A stretch of DNA of 64,000 nucleotides, from assembly GCA_027574665.1 (NCBI GenBank), contig CM050673.1:7487420-7551419 (forward strand). The letters run 5' to 3'. The DNA comes from Rhynochetos jubatus (taxonomy: Eukaryota > Chordata > Aves > Eurypygiformes > Rhynochetidae). Both the position numbers and the translations under genes were made by a program. Of the stretch, positions 35,801-47,287 are shown one piece after another. The first letter of the stretch is position 1; each line of letters begins with the position of its first letter. The notes under the pieces were generated by a model, which saw nothing but the letters and a program-made list of their open reading frames with translations, did no database searches and was not told the origin of the DNA.

Positions 35801-37957
35801 CCAGTCAGCTCAGCAGGCAGCAACCTTCAGGCAGTCGGAAAAAAGGCTACTAAAGCTGCTGCCGAGCTTGCAGAAGTTCAAGCCTTGTGTTCTGGTAGTC
35901 CTCAGGGCAAGAAGTTGCCAGGACGAGGTCAAGCTCGACATACACAGCCACTCACCACTCCACCATGAGAGGCCGCTTCTCTTCCAGGGTCCGGTTGGGA
36001 TCAATTTCGATGGGATAGTAATAGTGCAGCAGATCTTTCAGCTGGAGCGTTGTACAGATGGAGAAAGAACAGAGTGAACATCATGTCTAAAGAGACCGTA
36101 AACAACAAGAAAAGCAGTTTGACATCTCCCCAAAGCATCACACTTCCTAATGAGAAACACAACCAAACCCATTTCACTCAGCACCTTCCCTCTGAGCAAA
36201 CCGGGAGATCTCGGAGGGAAGCGTTACCCCTCCGGCAGCGTGGCTGGCTCCCACCTCGCTTCCAGCACTGCAGGTACAGATCCACACCACGCACCCTTCC
36301 TGCTCTCAGCAGGCCAAAAAGGCCCACAGCAGAGCAGCCAGATTGAATTTCCCTTTTTAACTTCTCCTTCCATCACCAGTGGCTGAAACGCAGCCTGGAC
36401 ACTTGTCCCAGCCTCTGGCCTGGCAGCAAGGCACAGCTTTTGTCCTGACACGTGAGCCAGTACAACCTCCCGGTGATGGGTGACAGGGACGAAAACCAGA
36501 GCCAAGCAGCAGTGCCTTGCAAAACAGCACCTACCTTCTTCTTGCCGTCCTCGCTGATAACACGACTGTTGTCGAGGATATCTGTAAAGACAACAAAATG
36601 CCAGTGCTGTAGCCCGGATGCATAAAGAGCCTTTCTAAAAGGCAGTGATCCTGCACCTCCACTGCCAGCTCTTCCCAAAAACGAGCCGTGTGTGGCACAC
36701 CGACCCCAGCACAGGCTCCCCACGCCGCGGCTCCCACTGTGAACCCGCAGCCCGTGGCAGGATACGGCCGGGCTGAGAGCAGCACCAACGCTAGCAAGCT
36801 GCAGGATGCAGATATTAGAAGGAAAAGCAGCAGGGACCACGGACAGCTTCTGCAGCGGGCCCTGGGCTGCTCCGGGGCCAGCAGCCGCGGCTGCAAGCGG
36901 CCAAGGCCTGGAGGTGCACCCAGAGCAAGCAAGACGGAGCGCTCAGGCTTGGCAAAGGAGCCAGAGGATAACAGGAGCCAGGGAGACCGAGAACACAAAC
37001 ACGGAAAGCAAACAGAACTGACAACAGCACAACCAACAGCTGCAACTCACTGTGCGAAGTGGGGCAGCGCCGGCCGTTGCACCCAAAGCGGCTCAGCGTC
37101 ATGTCGAAGTCCGAAATGACCTGGAATGCGAGAGCAGATCCACGTTTGCCACGGCTGGCCAAGGGTGCTGCCGCCTGTCAGGTGCGAATCCAGCGCTGGC
37201 ACGTCTCAGGGAGAGCACAGGAACGAGCTTGGGGCTCCTGCCAGCCGTGAAGCCGATGTCCTCATCTGAGACAGCCAACACCCCTCCCTCCCGCCCCAGC
37301 ACCCTTATCAGCACCTCAAGGCTTCATCCTGCTGATTTACTGCCACGGGTGGAGGGGGTGTTTGGGGATTGGCTCATGTTTATAGCGTGCACAACAGGGC
37401 AGAAATGGCCCATTCGGGGAGGCCTCAACAGGAAACAGTGCCTAGTTCCCCGGTTCCCCCCTCGCCCTGGGCTTCTCCCCTCTATCTGCAAAACATGCGG
37501 AAGGCGCTTCCTTCCATGTGGGTTGCAGCATCCATGCCATGGCCGGGGAGGTTGGGGGGGGGGAGCAGAGAGCAGCTGGGGCAGCCCCCCACTCCTGGAA
37601 CCCAGCCGGGCCAGCACCTGCAGCTTGTTCACCCCCTGCTCCTTGATGGACCGGATTATCCCCATCACGCGCTCCGGCTGCTGTATGCGGACCGTGGCCT
37701 TCTCCAGCTCAGGCACCTGCGGGCAGAGACCCCCCCATCCCGCTCAGTGCCGGCCCTGCGACCCCCCGCAGCTCCTGGGGGTCCGATGCCCTCCAGCCCC
37801 CGCCGTGCTCCCCATCGCCCCCCGGTCCCGCTTCCCAGGGACCCCTCTGGGCCAGCCTTACCCTGGCTCTGCCCCCCCCACCCGCTGCTCCCCAGCCCGG
37901 CCCACGCTCCCTGTAACCCCCGGCCCCGCAGCCCCCGGAGCCCTCCGCGCTCACCAT
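32851..37957 (-). CDS. NT5C3B: Cytosolic 5'-nucleotidase 3B (7-methylguanosine-phosphate-specific type)
   Basis: HAD-superfamily phosphatase that dephosphorylates nucleoside monophosphates, including m7GMP from cap turnover, in the cytosol. Exons on minus: 37957–37955, 37716–37618, 37120–37051, 36581–36535, 36041–35956, 35787–35698, 34625–34463, 33457–33257, 32961–32851. All phases close, giving 289 residues (human about 292–300). HAD motif I with the nucleophilic aspartate is [10 protein letters not shown] (residues about 35–44); the later acidic motif is [33 protein letters not shown] is also typical of the NT5C3 family. Exon 1 contributes only the ATG, which ends exactly at the donor (ATG|GTGAGC). 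It is the likeliest start because the next exon opens in frame with [11 protein letters not shown], like the NT5C3A start. NT5C3B is chosen over NT5C3A mainly from gene order. Confidence 0.93.
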
Positions 37958-38996
37958 CGCGCTCCTCGCCGGGCCGGGTCGGGCCGAGCCGAGCCGCGTC
38001 GGGGCCGCGCAGCCGCGGGGAGGAGCCGGCGTGGGGGCGGCGCCGGGGCCGGGAGGGGGTGCCGGGACCGGAACGGGGACGGAGGGTGCTCGGGGACGGA
38101 GCGGGGGTGCCCGGGTTTTCCCAGGGCTGGGGGGGTGCCCGGGGTTGGCGCTTCGCTCCGGCTGGGCTGTGCCTCCGCCCCATCCCCGACGCGGGGCCGG
38201 CCGGCACCGGCCGTTGAGGTTGCGTTTCCTCTGCGAGACGCTCCGAGCCAGGAAACCGAAAGAGTTTGGGGGAAAATAGGTTCACAACAAGGTCTCTTTT
38301 CGCCGTCCCACCCCCCCTCAGTGTAACCACAAAACTCATGTAACTGCAAAACCTCCCAGGGCACCAAGTCCACGCTGTGCTCCCAGCCGAGACCCTTGCA
38401 GAGATGCTCCCTGGCCCCCAGAGACATGGCAAACACGGAGGAAAAGCACTTGGCCACGAGTGAAGCCAGTGAGGAGTCAGGACAGGGCTCCCTGTCCCCC
38501 CCCTCTCCTCCCCTGGGCCCAAGGCAGCACCCTCCACTGCTCCAAACCGGCAGCGGATGCGCAGGGACAGTGTGGCTCCATCACTGCCCTCGGCCTGTCC
38601 CCGCTTCCTCCCGCGGGAGCTCGACAAGGACGGTTGGTGCCAACGTTTGGAGAGCTTTATGTGTGGGCTCAATAACATTAAAGAGTTGCGGAGGACTGCC
38701 GAGGTCGGTTTTGCTCAGAGCAGCCGTCAACAGGCCGTAGGCAGAGGGTCCGGTGTAACCTGGGCTGTGGTTAAGCGAAGGCTGAGGGCAACGGAGCGAG
38801 GGGGCTGGGAGGACCAGGACCCCATGGCCTGCAGTGGGGCTCTCAGCCAGTCCCTGGTCCCCCCTCCCTGCTTCTGTGATGTCATCATGAGGCATATTCC
38901 ATAGCAACCAGACAGGGGTTCAGAGACAACGTTGGAGGGCAAGGACAGAGCCCTGTAGCTCTCCCTCGGGGAGAAGCACCTGCCTCAGCCTCCAGC
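37958..38996. promoter_or_regulatory. Head-to-head promoter region of NT5C3B and KLHL10
   Basis: A 1.04 kb interval separates two start codons facing away from each other. The NT5C3B side (37958–38220) is CpG-rich with no TATA box, as for a housekeeping gene. The KLHL10 side is not CpG-rich and carries the CRE-like and X-box motifs listed separately. Confidence 0.65.
38877..38908 (+). promoter_or_regulatory. CRE-like palindrome plus RFX X-box upstream of KLHL10
   Basis: TGATGTCATCA at 38877–38887 is a CRE/AP-1-like palindrome. Eight bases further on, 38895–38908 read on the minus strand as GTTGCTATGGAATA, a good match to the RFX X-box. Both lie about 90–120 bases before the KLHL10 ATG. CREM and RFX2 drive many spermatid genes, and KLHL10 is known as a spermatid gene, so a core-promoter role is plausible but inferred. 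Confidence 0.6.
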
Positions 38997-41900
38997 ATGG
39001 GCGATAGCATGGTGCCCACAGGATACTCCTCCATCTCACACATGGAGAGGAAGATGAGTGCCATGGCTTGCGCCGTCTTCAACGAGCTTCGCCTGGAAGG
39101 GAAACTCTGCGACGTGATCATCAGCGTGGACGGTATCGAATTCAACGCTCACAAGAACATCCTCTGCAGCTGCAGTCACTACTTCTGGTCAGTGCTTGAA
39201 TCCGATGGGATCTCCTAGTCTGTCCCCCGTGCTTGCTTCAGCACTAAAACTCCCCCAGGAGTTACCCACAGTCCTGCCTGGACACCCCAATTAACCCACA
39301 ACCAAGTATCTCACAGCAGCCCTGGAAGCGGTGTCTGACGAACCCCCAGACGTGGCGCAGGGCTGGCAGCCTGGCGTATCCGCCACGGGGCGGGAGGTTT
39401 TCCGTCCCCACACACCGTTCTTCTCCGGTATTCTTGGGGAAGCAGGGTGGCCACTCGCCCTGTTGCTCTGTCCACAGCCAGAGGCTGTGACTCTGTGTAA
39501 AACCCAATCAACCACTAAAACACTAATTAATAAACCACCTCCCGGCATGGCTGCTGCTAGTGCCCAAACCGGTGCCCGGGCAAGGCAGCACAGGGGTAAC
39601 GGGGGTCAGGGTTTCACGCAGGGTCAGGGTTTCACGCAGCAAAGCTGGTTTTTCCCTTAGCACAGTTTGTTCTTTTCAGGGCTTTGTTTACCAGCAGCTG
39701 GAACACGGCAGAGAAGATCGTATACAAAATCCCCGGCACTTCACCTGAAATGATGAGGCTCATTATTGACTACGCCTACACCAGGACAGTACTGGTCACG
39801 GCTGACAACGTCGAGAAGTTGCTAAGTGCAGCCGACCAGTTCAACATCATGGGTATCGTCAGGCTGTGCTGCGAGTTCCTAAAATCCGAGCTGTGCTTTG
39901 AAAATTGCATCGGCATCTGCAAACTCACGGATTATTACCACTGCCCCGAGCTGCGAGAAGCAGCCTACGTGTTCATCCTCCACCACTTCGAGATGATCGC
40001 CAAGGTCTCCGCGGAGTTTCTCGACCTCTCTGCCAACGAGCTGATGAACATCATCGAGAAGGATGAGCTCAACGTGAGAGAAGAACACATCGTGTTCGAG
40101 GCGATTCTGAAGTGGATCGCTCACGACCCGCACAACAGGAGGCAGCACATCGCGGTTTTGCTGGGCAAGGTAAGCGCCGTCCCGGCGTGGGCCCGGGGGG
40201 GGGAGCTGAGCTAGAGCCGCTTTGCTTTTCTTGTAAGGCCGGAGGGGATTGCAGCCTCCCGCCACCAGCTTTCAGACCGCTAAGCTATCGCTGCGCCGGC
40301 GCACGGGTCGAAGTTCCCGCGCTGGGGTTGGGACCTTTGAAGTTCGGGCGCGTTTCCTCATGTTTAGAGCTTAAGTTTAACTGTTCCTCACATCCAGGAA
40401 GGGCCAAAGTTCACATGGGACGACGTTATCTCTCCGTACACGCAGTTTACGAGCGTTTGCCTAGCGGGGCTATGCCGCGCAAACAGCAGCAGGCGCACAG
40501 GAAAGGCCGTGCCAAAGCGGCTCCCGGCCACGGAGCGAGTGATTTACCCTTGCACACCCCTTTCTGGACCAGCTAAAAACTACACGTGTAATTCTCTGGT
40601 TCTCCAATGAGCTTTAGATGCTGTAGCCCGAAAGCAAAGCCATCCAGCATTGGAGCCATCCAGCACTGGAGCCATCCACGAAGGACTCCAAGGTGTAAGC
40701 CATCCGCATTCATGTGCTAAGCTCCGTTTTCTGCATGTTTCAGGTTCGCCTGGCCCTGATGCAGACAGACTACTTCATGAACAATGTCAAAACCCACGAT
40801 TATGTCAAGGACAACAATGAGTGCAAGGGTCTCATCATAAACACCCTGACAGAACTGTACAACCTCAACATGCACGGCCCGTCTTACGCCGATTTTGCCA
40901 ACCCGCTCAGTCGGCCTCGCCTGCCCTACGCCATCCTGTTTGCTATCGGGGGCTGGAGCGGGGGGAGCCCGACCAACGCTATCGAGGCGTACGACTGCCG
41001 CGCAGACAAGTGGATAAACGTCACGTGCAGACACGAAAGCCCCCTTGCCTACCACGGCACCGCTTATTTAAAAGGCTTTGTCTACGTTATCGGGGGCTTT
41101 GACAGCCTGGATTATTTCAACAGCGTCAAGCGGTTCGACCCCGTGAAGAAAACGTGGCAGCAGGTTGCACCCATGCACTCCCGGCGCTGCTACGTCAGCG
41201 TCACCGTTCTCAACGACTTCATCTACGCCATGGGAGGGTTTGACGGGTACACGCGCCTCAACACCGCGGAACGGTACAAGCCGGAGACGAACCAGTGGAC
41301 GCTGATTGCCCCCATGCACGAGCAGAGAAGCGACGCCAGCGCGACCACGCTGGATGAGAAGGTAAACGCCCGCGAGGTTACGGGATGCAGTTAATGCTGG
41401 AGGATGGCGCGCAGGGCGAGGAACCAGACATCAGTGCACAGCCTGAGACAGTGAGCAAGCGCCTGTCCTGCCGCATGGCATGCGGCGAGGGAGGGACTTC
41501 CATGGAGCTCAGCCTCCTCCCTGATAAACACAGCTCCGAGTCTGCCATCTGGGTGGAAAAGAGGAGCTGTGGGAACAGGAAATGTAACAAACGCTCTCTC
41601 TAACATGGTGAATCATTTCAAATAAAGAGGAAGGTGGTTCACATAAATCCTGGAAGTACAGATATAAAGCTCTCCAAGAGGTAGCGAGGGACTGGTGCAA
41701 CAGGGACGCGGACAGGAGCGGTAAAACCCCTCCAGAGCTGGCGTCACCCATAGCCCGCTTGCTGCTGGACAGGACTTTTCCTGGCCAGAGGTCCATCACC
41801 ATGGCTATCTGATTCCTGCAGTCTGGCTCTAAATCCTGCCGGCCTGAGTAACTCACTGCACTTTTACTACTTCAAGCCCAGGACCATTCCCATTAAAAAA

Positions 41901-43104
41901 CTCAAACAACTACCCCCCAAAAAAATCACAGACCGGTTTGGGTTGGAAGGGACCTTAAAGATCTCCCAGTTCCAACCCCCCTGCCAGCTGTACCGTTAAT
42001 TTTTAACACGTCCCCCCCCGACGAGTGTGACTGCCCCGCTCACGCTTCTTTCCTCCCGGGGAACAGGTTTATATATGCGGCGGGTTCAACGGAAACGAGT
42101 GCTTGATCACGGCTGAAGTGTACAACGCCACGACAAATCAATGGACCTTCATAGCCCCGATGCGAAGCAGAAGGAGTGGAGTAGGCGTGATTGCGTACAG
42201 GAACGAAGTGTACGCGGTAAGGAAGCGGTGCCTCTGCCACAATGCCCAGCACTTGCACTCATTACTTCGCTCATCCGCATTTCCTAGATTTTCAAGCTGG
42301 CCATTGGCTTGTTAAGTGAGATTTAGGGAAAAAAAGTCAGAGCCAGGATGGCTGATACAGCTCCCGAGAATATTATCACCCGCACGCTTCTTGTATTGAA
42401 AAATGTGCGGACAGTTATTAAGCAGCTGCAGCAAAGAAATCATTTTCTGGGGCTGCTAACAGCATTGGTAGCACAGAGTGTTTGCTTGGCCCCGTTTATC
42501 CTACCCACGGACCCTGTAGGAGCGTAAAATGGGACAGAAGTACTTCTGGAAGCTCCAGAAACAAGGGAGCAGCCTGTGATAAGCACTGTGTTTGGGATCA
42601 CAGCTGCTCAGCGATGCCCAAAGGGAGGTCAGTGAGGCAGGACCAGTTACCATCTGACCTGTGCGCGAAACGGCTCGGCCGACTTCCCGGGTGAGAAAAG
42701 GCCTAGTTCTACTCTACCTTTGGCATCCACAGGTCGGAGGATTTGATGGGATCAACCGGCTTCGGAGTGTGGAAGCTTACAACCCCGTTGTCAACGCATG
42801 GCACGCAGTCCCCACCATGTTCAATCCTCGCAGCAACTTTGGCATCGAAGTGGTGGATGACCTTTTGTTCGTGGTCGGCGGCTTTAACGGGTTTAGTACC
42901 ACTTTCAACTCCGAGTGTTACGACGACCACACCAACGAGTGGTACGACGTTGACAACATGGGCATATACCGCAGCGCCCTGAGCTGCTGCGTGGTGCCAG
43001 GCCTGTCTAACGTCAGGGACTACGTAGCCAGACGCGAGTGCTGCGAGGACGACCTTTCACAGGAAGTCAGGTTCACTTCTTCGACAAGGAGCCTGCCTGT
43101 GTAA
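38997..43104 (+). CDS. KLHL10: Kelch-like protein 10, CUL3 ubiquitin-ligase adaptor of spermatids
   Basis: BTB–BACK–kelch substrate adaptor for CUL3 E3 ligase; in mammals it is germ-cell specific and needed for sperm maturation. Exons: 38997–39187, 39680–40169, 40744–41361, 42067–42216, 42733–43104 (TAA), all in phase, 606 residues (human 608). The BTB domain covers about residues 25–130 (LRLEGKLCDVIISVDG, then FNAHKNILCSCSHYF), BACK about 135–240, and six kelch repeats from about 290 show double glycines (AIGGWSGG, VIGGFDS, AMGGFDGY, ICGGFNGN, VGGFDGI, VVGGFNGF). The ATG at 38997 is followed by HMERKMSAMAC, as in the human N-terminus; MERKM offers alternative internal starts. The 3'UTR is very short, with a poly(A) signal 17 bases after the stop. 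Confidence 0.97.
39603..39638 (+). repeat. Perfect 18-bp tandem duplication in KLHL10 intron 1
   Basis: GGGTCAGGGTTTCACGCA occurs twice in direct succession (39603–39620, 39621–39638), about 40 bases before the exon 2 acceptor. It contains no splice signal itself. Confidence 0.9.
40638..40695 (+). repeat. Short tandem repeat, about 16-bp unit, KLHL10 intron 2
   Basis: Four AGCCATCC-containing units (AGCCATCCAGCATTGG and variants) precede the exon 3 acceptor region; the last copies are diverged. Confidence 0.75.
41925..41992 (-). mobile_element. CR1 LINE 3'-end fragment
   Basis: Within KLHL10 intron 3 the plus strand reads AATCACAGA… then GGTTTGGGTTGGAAGGGACC, …AAGATCTCCCAGTTCCAACC and a C-run with CTGCCAGC. 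This is the well-known avian CR1 3'-tail sequence seen from the reverse strand. Only about 65 bases remain, so it is a heavily truncated copy. It is the clearest sign that the host is a bird or other sauropsid. Confidence 0.75.
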
Positions 43105-43120
43105 ACAGCTCCACTTAGCT

Positions 43121-43126
43121 AATAAA
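43121..43126 (+). terminator. Poly(A) signal of KLHL10
   Basis: AATAAA 17 bases after the TAA, giving a 3'UTR of only about 40 bases. Confidence 0.85.
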
Positions 43127-43309
43127 GTCTTCTGAGCAGCAGCTGAAGGTATTCAACCTATTCTAAAATAAAAAAAAAACCAATTGATTCAGGCAAAAAG
43201 AGTAAGTAGTATTTAAAACTTTCACTCTGTGGCACCACAGAATGTGGGCGTGGGCCGCTGCCTACGCAGCAACTTAAAAAAAAAAAAAAAAAGAGTACAA
43301 CGCTAGAGA

Positions 43310-43324
43310 AATAAAAGGTTTATT
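43310..43324. terminator. Palindromic poly(A) signal (AATAAA…TTTATT)
   Basis: AATAAAAGGTTTATT gives AATAAA on both strands (43310–43315 plus; 43319–43324 minus). It follows a 17-base A-run at 43276–43292. On the minus strand it is the first canonical signal I found downstream of KLHL11, about 4 kb past its stop, so it may end a long KLHL11 3'UTR. On the plus strand it could be a backup signal for KLHL10. Confidence 0.55.
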
Positions 43325-46300
43325 TTCATTAATTCACTGCTTACAATAACCTTTAGTACAGCGTGTTTAAGGTAAAGAGCATTACAGGAGGGTTTGTTTC
43401 AAACGGCCTATACACACACACACACTACTTTACCTTACCGGAAGTAAGGACGGGAGTGCCGCTTCCCCGAGCGATCTGCTGAAGCCTACATTAATATCGA
43501 CAGGAGTACGGCTGCCGCGATCCACGGTGGCACGGACCTACGAGGAGTATCTGACTATTAATGGTCTTCGAACATCTCGTTAGTTCCACACTTTACATTC
43601 GTGTTAGTCATAGGATTAGACCCTCGGGAGCAGCCGTTTTATCAGACTTCCGCCCAGGACCGTCACACCGGCGATCCGATTTAGACCCCAAGTTAACGTG
43701 GGCATAGACAAAGAGAACTCTAAGCCATCACCCACGGATTGTAAACTCCCTTTTTTAAGCCCACCGAACGTTAACAACATACTACTACAAGGTGACGTTA
43801 AAAATAACCGAAAAGGTTGCGGTTCTCTGTGACTCAGTTCGTCAGCAGCAACCAGTCTGTGCCGTGACACGCACGTTGAGCCGACAGTTCTGGTTTTAAT
43901 TTACTGCAATGGAGAAAAATGACATCGGGCTAGCACAGCGGAGTGCTTGGCACAGTTATCCCTAACACATGCGGCAAGGCTGGCTTGTCTTTTCATTTCT
44001 GGAGGGGTATCCTACCGTGTGCAAGAGTCCTATAGAAAACACACACAAACGTCGCCTACCAACAGAGTATTCGTGTGGGTATCGAACACTGCGGACATGC
44101 ATGGCACGTAGAAACTACTACAAGGACCAGCGAGCGCTAGGCAGGATGTGCCCTACTCCACTGATCCTCAGAGCAGAAAGACAGGCCGTGAAACATGCAT
44201 TTTGTGGCAGGTACTCAGCACAGATAGAGGGGTGATTGTCATAAGGAGGAGGAAAAGCTCCCCCGGATGGGCTTTGAGATTAGGAAGGCCAGAAGCCAGC
44301 CTTCTAATACTGAATACACGCTGGGATCTTACTGACACTAACTAGCCACTATAAACAGGCCGAAAGAATTCCTGGGCTTTTGTTTATAGGATCATTTCAT
44401 AAACACCCAGCATCTACGGCAGCCGAGGAATTTGTTAGCCCATTCACAGGTTAGCGGGTCAAAGTACAGCCAGAAGTCAGTAACGCCACTCTCCCAAACA
44501 CCTACACGTACCACAACAGAGTTAGACTGAGTTAAAAACCAGGTGCAATGCAATTGGTCCACTTAAAGTCGAGGCTAAAAAAGACCCCAACTGCTTAAAA
44601 GTTGCCTAGAAGCGGCGTGGCAGGAGTTAGAGCACACCGGTGCTGTTCACAGTGCCCATCGCTCACCACGCAGACAACACGCGGGGACGCAGTGCATCAC
44701 ACGCGGGATCAGGGCTGGCATTCCCCAGCGTGGGCAGCCAGAGACGAAGCTGTTTTGACCTTGTATTCGAGCGGAATGTTTTTAGTAAACTGTACTGCTT
44801 GTCTATCAGCCCAAAAGCTCTCACGGGACGTGCGCTATCAACTTTGCTCAGAAAGCAAAGACGGCAACTTGCATCTAACTGCCGCACGCTGCCACGCGGT
44901 CAACTGCTTCGTTCGTGTCCCGACGGCAAGAATCATCTTGGCATTGCTCCTCCAACCATCCACCCTGGGTGCCAGATCACGAGGGCTCCAACAGAGCCGC
45001 GGCGGACTGACGCACCGTCACCTGCAACTGCTTGTTCAATACAGCGAAGGCGTGGGACGGAGCACGTGAACGCTTCTCTGCTGCTTTTCTGCAAAGTCTG
45101 TTAAGTGTCTTAAACTGAGCTCCCACAAATTTAAGTTAAACCAACGGATTTAGTAGTAAAGCTGTGAGGCGTTTTCACCCTTCCATTCGCAGCCCGTGCT
45201 CAAGGGCAGGAATTCTCCAACCTCTCCAGCCGAATCTGCAAGAGTTCGTGGGCCAAACTCCCCCGATTAGCCCCCTGTTCACAAGGCTGCGTGAGCCGGT
45301 GTGCTAACAGCCGTTCCTCAACATCAGCCCCAAACATGAGCAAGTTCACCTATTCCCTCTCTTGCACGAGACCAGCATCGTACAATTCATTCCTCCCCGA
45401 CAACCCGACAGGCAAATAAAGCACAACACGTTACCACGGACGAGTACGCGGGACTGAACCGTTAAGATTTTAACGTGTGGGGTTTTTTGAACAAGGCTAG
45501 ATTGTGTTATTACCAAACGACAAGTCACTGGTATCAAAAGCGGCGAGTGAGCTGCAGGGTGGAGCGTTAGGGCACATACACATCGGCGACACCTTCACGC
45601 GCTACGTGGTTGAAAGACTTACCCAGCGTTTCAGGTATGATCTAGGCTGCCTGCTGAACTGGAAAATGAGAAGTGTCAGCTCAGAAAGGTAAACAAATAA
45701 ACCCCAAACCAAACCAAGAAACCAAACGGTTTACACGTTCTTTTGCAAAGAGGTTGCCCACATCACAAACACCAGCAAATCGTGTGACCCAAAGACAGCA
45801 ACAGATTCTCCGACAATGTCTACTCAACGTTTGCAACACCCTGGTTACTTCCTTTCCCTTCCCCACGATGCTGAGTTTGGCTGCGTGTGAGAACCTGGAA
45901 CATTCAAATGAAGGGAAGGATGGGGAAGAAAAGGAGGTAGGAAGGATGCAGGGGATCCGCTAGTAACCTAAACCGTCCTGGAGCTCTTCAGATCACGGAG
46001 AAGGAGTGGTCAGTGGGACAGTGAACTGAGAGGCAGGGACACTCTGAAGGAAATATTCCACGTCCTGTTCCTTGGGGGTACAGCAGCACGCAAACCAGAG
46101 CCAGGCAGGGCGCTGATTTACGTAAAAACCACCTCTAAACGCCAAAAGGTATTTCAATCAGCTTAAATCTTACCGCCGCAGCGAGCGGGGAAATTCAAAT
46201 AGTTAGAGATTACGAAAACTCAACGGTCTCACCTCGAGAGGAACACCACGTGCCGACTGTTCGGAGCACTGCAGCACAGCTACTGTAAAGTATACGGAGG

Positions 46301-47287
46301 GCAGAGGGTACTGATTGTCAAAGACAGGCTGGAAAGCGGTTCGCAGGCGTTCTTCTAGTCCCTTTTGCACTAGAATTAAAACGCGTGCGACGTCTGAGAG
46401 AGGATTTGCAAGTAGCTCTCAGGTTTTGATCTAGTACTGCGAAATCATCTCACTCTTACTGACCCACACTGACAGACTGAGTAGCCAGCGGTGCTGGGAG
46501 GCTACCTGGCTGCTTTCACGCCTTTTATCAGGCTGATTGTTGACCCAAGTTTCTACTGACACTGTCAAAAACAAACTCAAAGCATCTTCAGATAGACCTG
46601 AAAACCCCGACTGCCTCAAGTTCTCTGCTTTAGCACGTGTCTGACGTTCTACCAGTTCATAAGCAAACCCTGCAGCCTTTCCAGAACATACAGATACAAA
46701 ATATTTAATACACATAGAAACATCCTGAAGCAATTTTATAAAGAAAGATTGTGCTTTTGTTCTCATATATAGGTACAGCTATTGCACTTGCCTCCGACTT
46801 GGAAAAGCTAAGTACACTAACACCAAAGATATGTGGAGTTTAGTCACTGAGGAGAGAATCAAAGGAATGTCAATATGTAAGTGCAAATAAAACAGGTGCT
46901 TTCAAGCACACGCAAATGTAACCACTAAATTATTAAGACGGAGATCTTTGATTTTCCAAACAGACCTGTTAGAGACCAACTCTCCAGAAATCCTCGAAAA
47001 CAAAGCTCTGAAGACAGAGTAACAGACTCAGTGTTCCCAGATATTTAACAGCCCGCTACAGGCTAGAGTTTTACCCTGGGCACCACTAGGTAATACCATC
47101 GGATTCACACGGTTTCTAATTCCCATGAATCCTCAATTTCTGAGCTGCTTAATTTTCACTCCATAAAGATGCCGGGTTTACGCATCAAATCCCATCGACA
47201 CCCTCCTGTCTTATAAAGACATACCAAGCCTAACAAAACGGTTTAGCGCAGTATTTCCCAGATTCAGCAGGAGCGATACTCCAGAAC
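43325..47287 (-). other. Long non-coding interval, possible KLHL11 3'UTR
   Basis: About 4 kb of lower-GC sequence between the palindromic poly(A) signal and the KLHL11 stop. No protein family, RNA gene or transposon was recognised; the longest ORFs have biased composition without domains. Its lack of a closer minus-strand AATAAA suggests much of it may be 3'UTR, but it could also be intergenic. Confidence 0.45.

Noticed and set aside
37052-38326. A 424-codon plus-strand ORF across NT5C3B exons 1–3
   Set aside because: It is antisense to confirmed exons and CpG-island sequence, with low-complexity composition.
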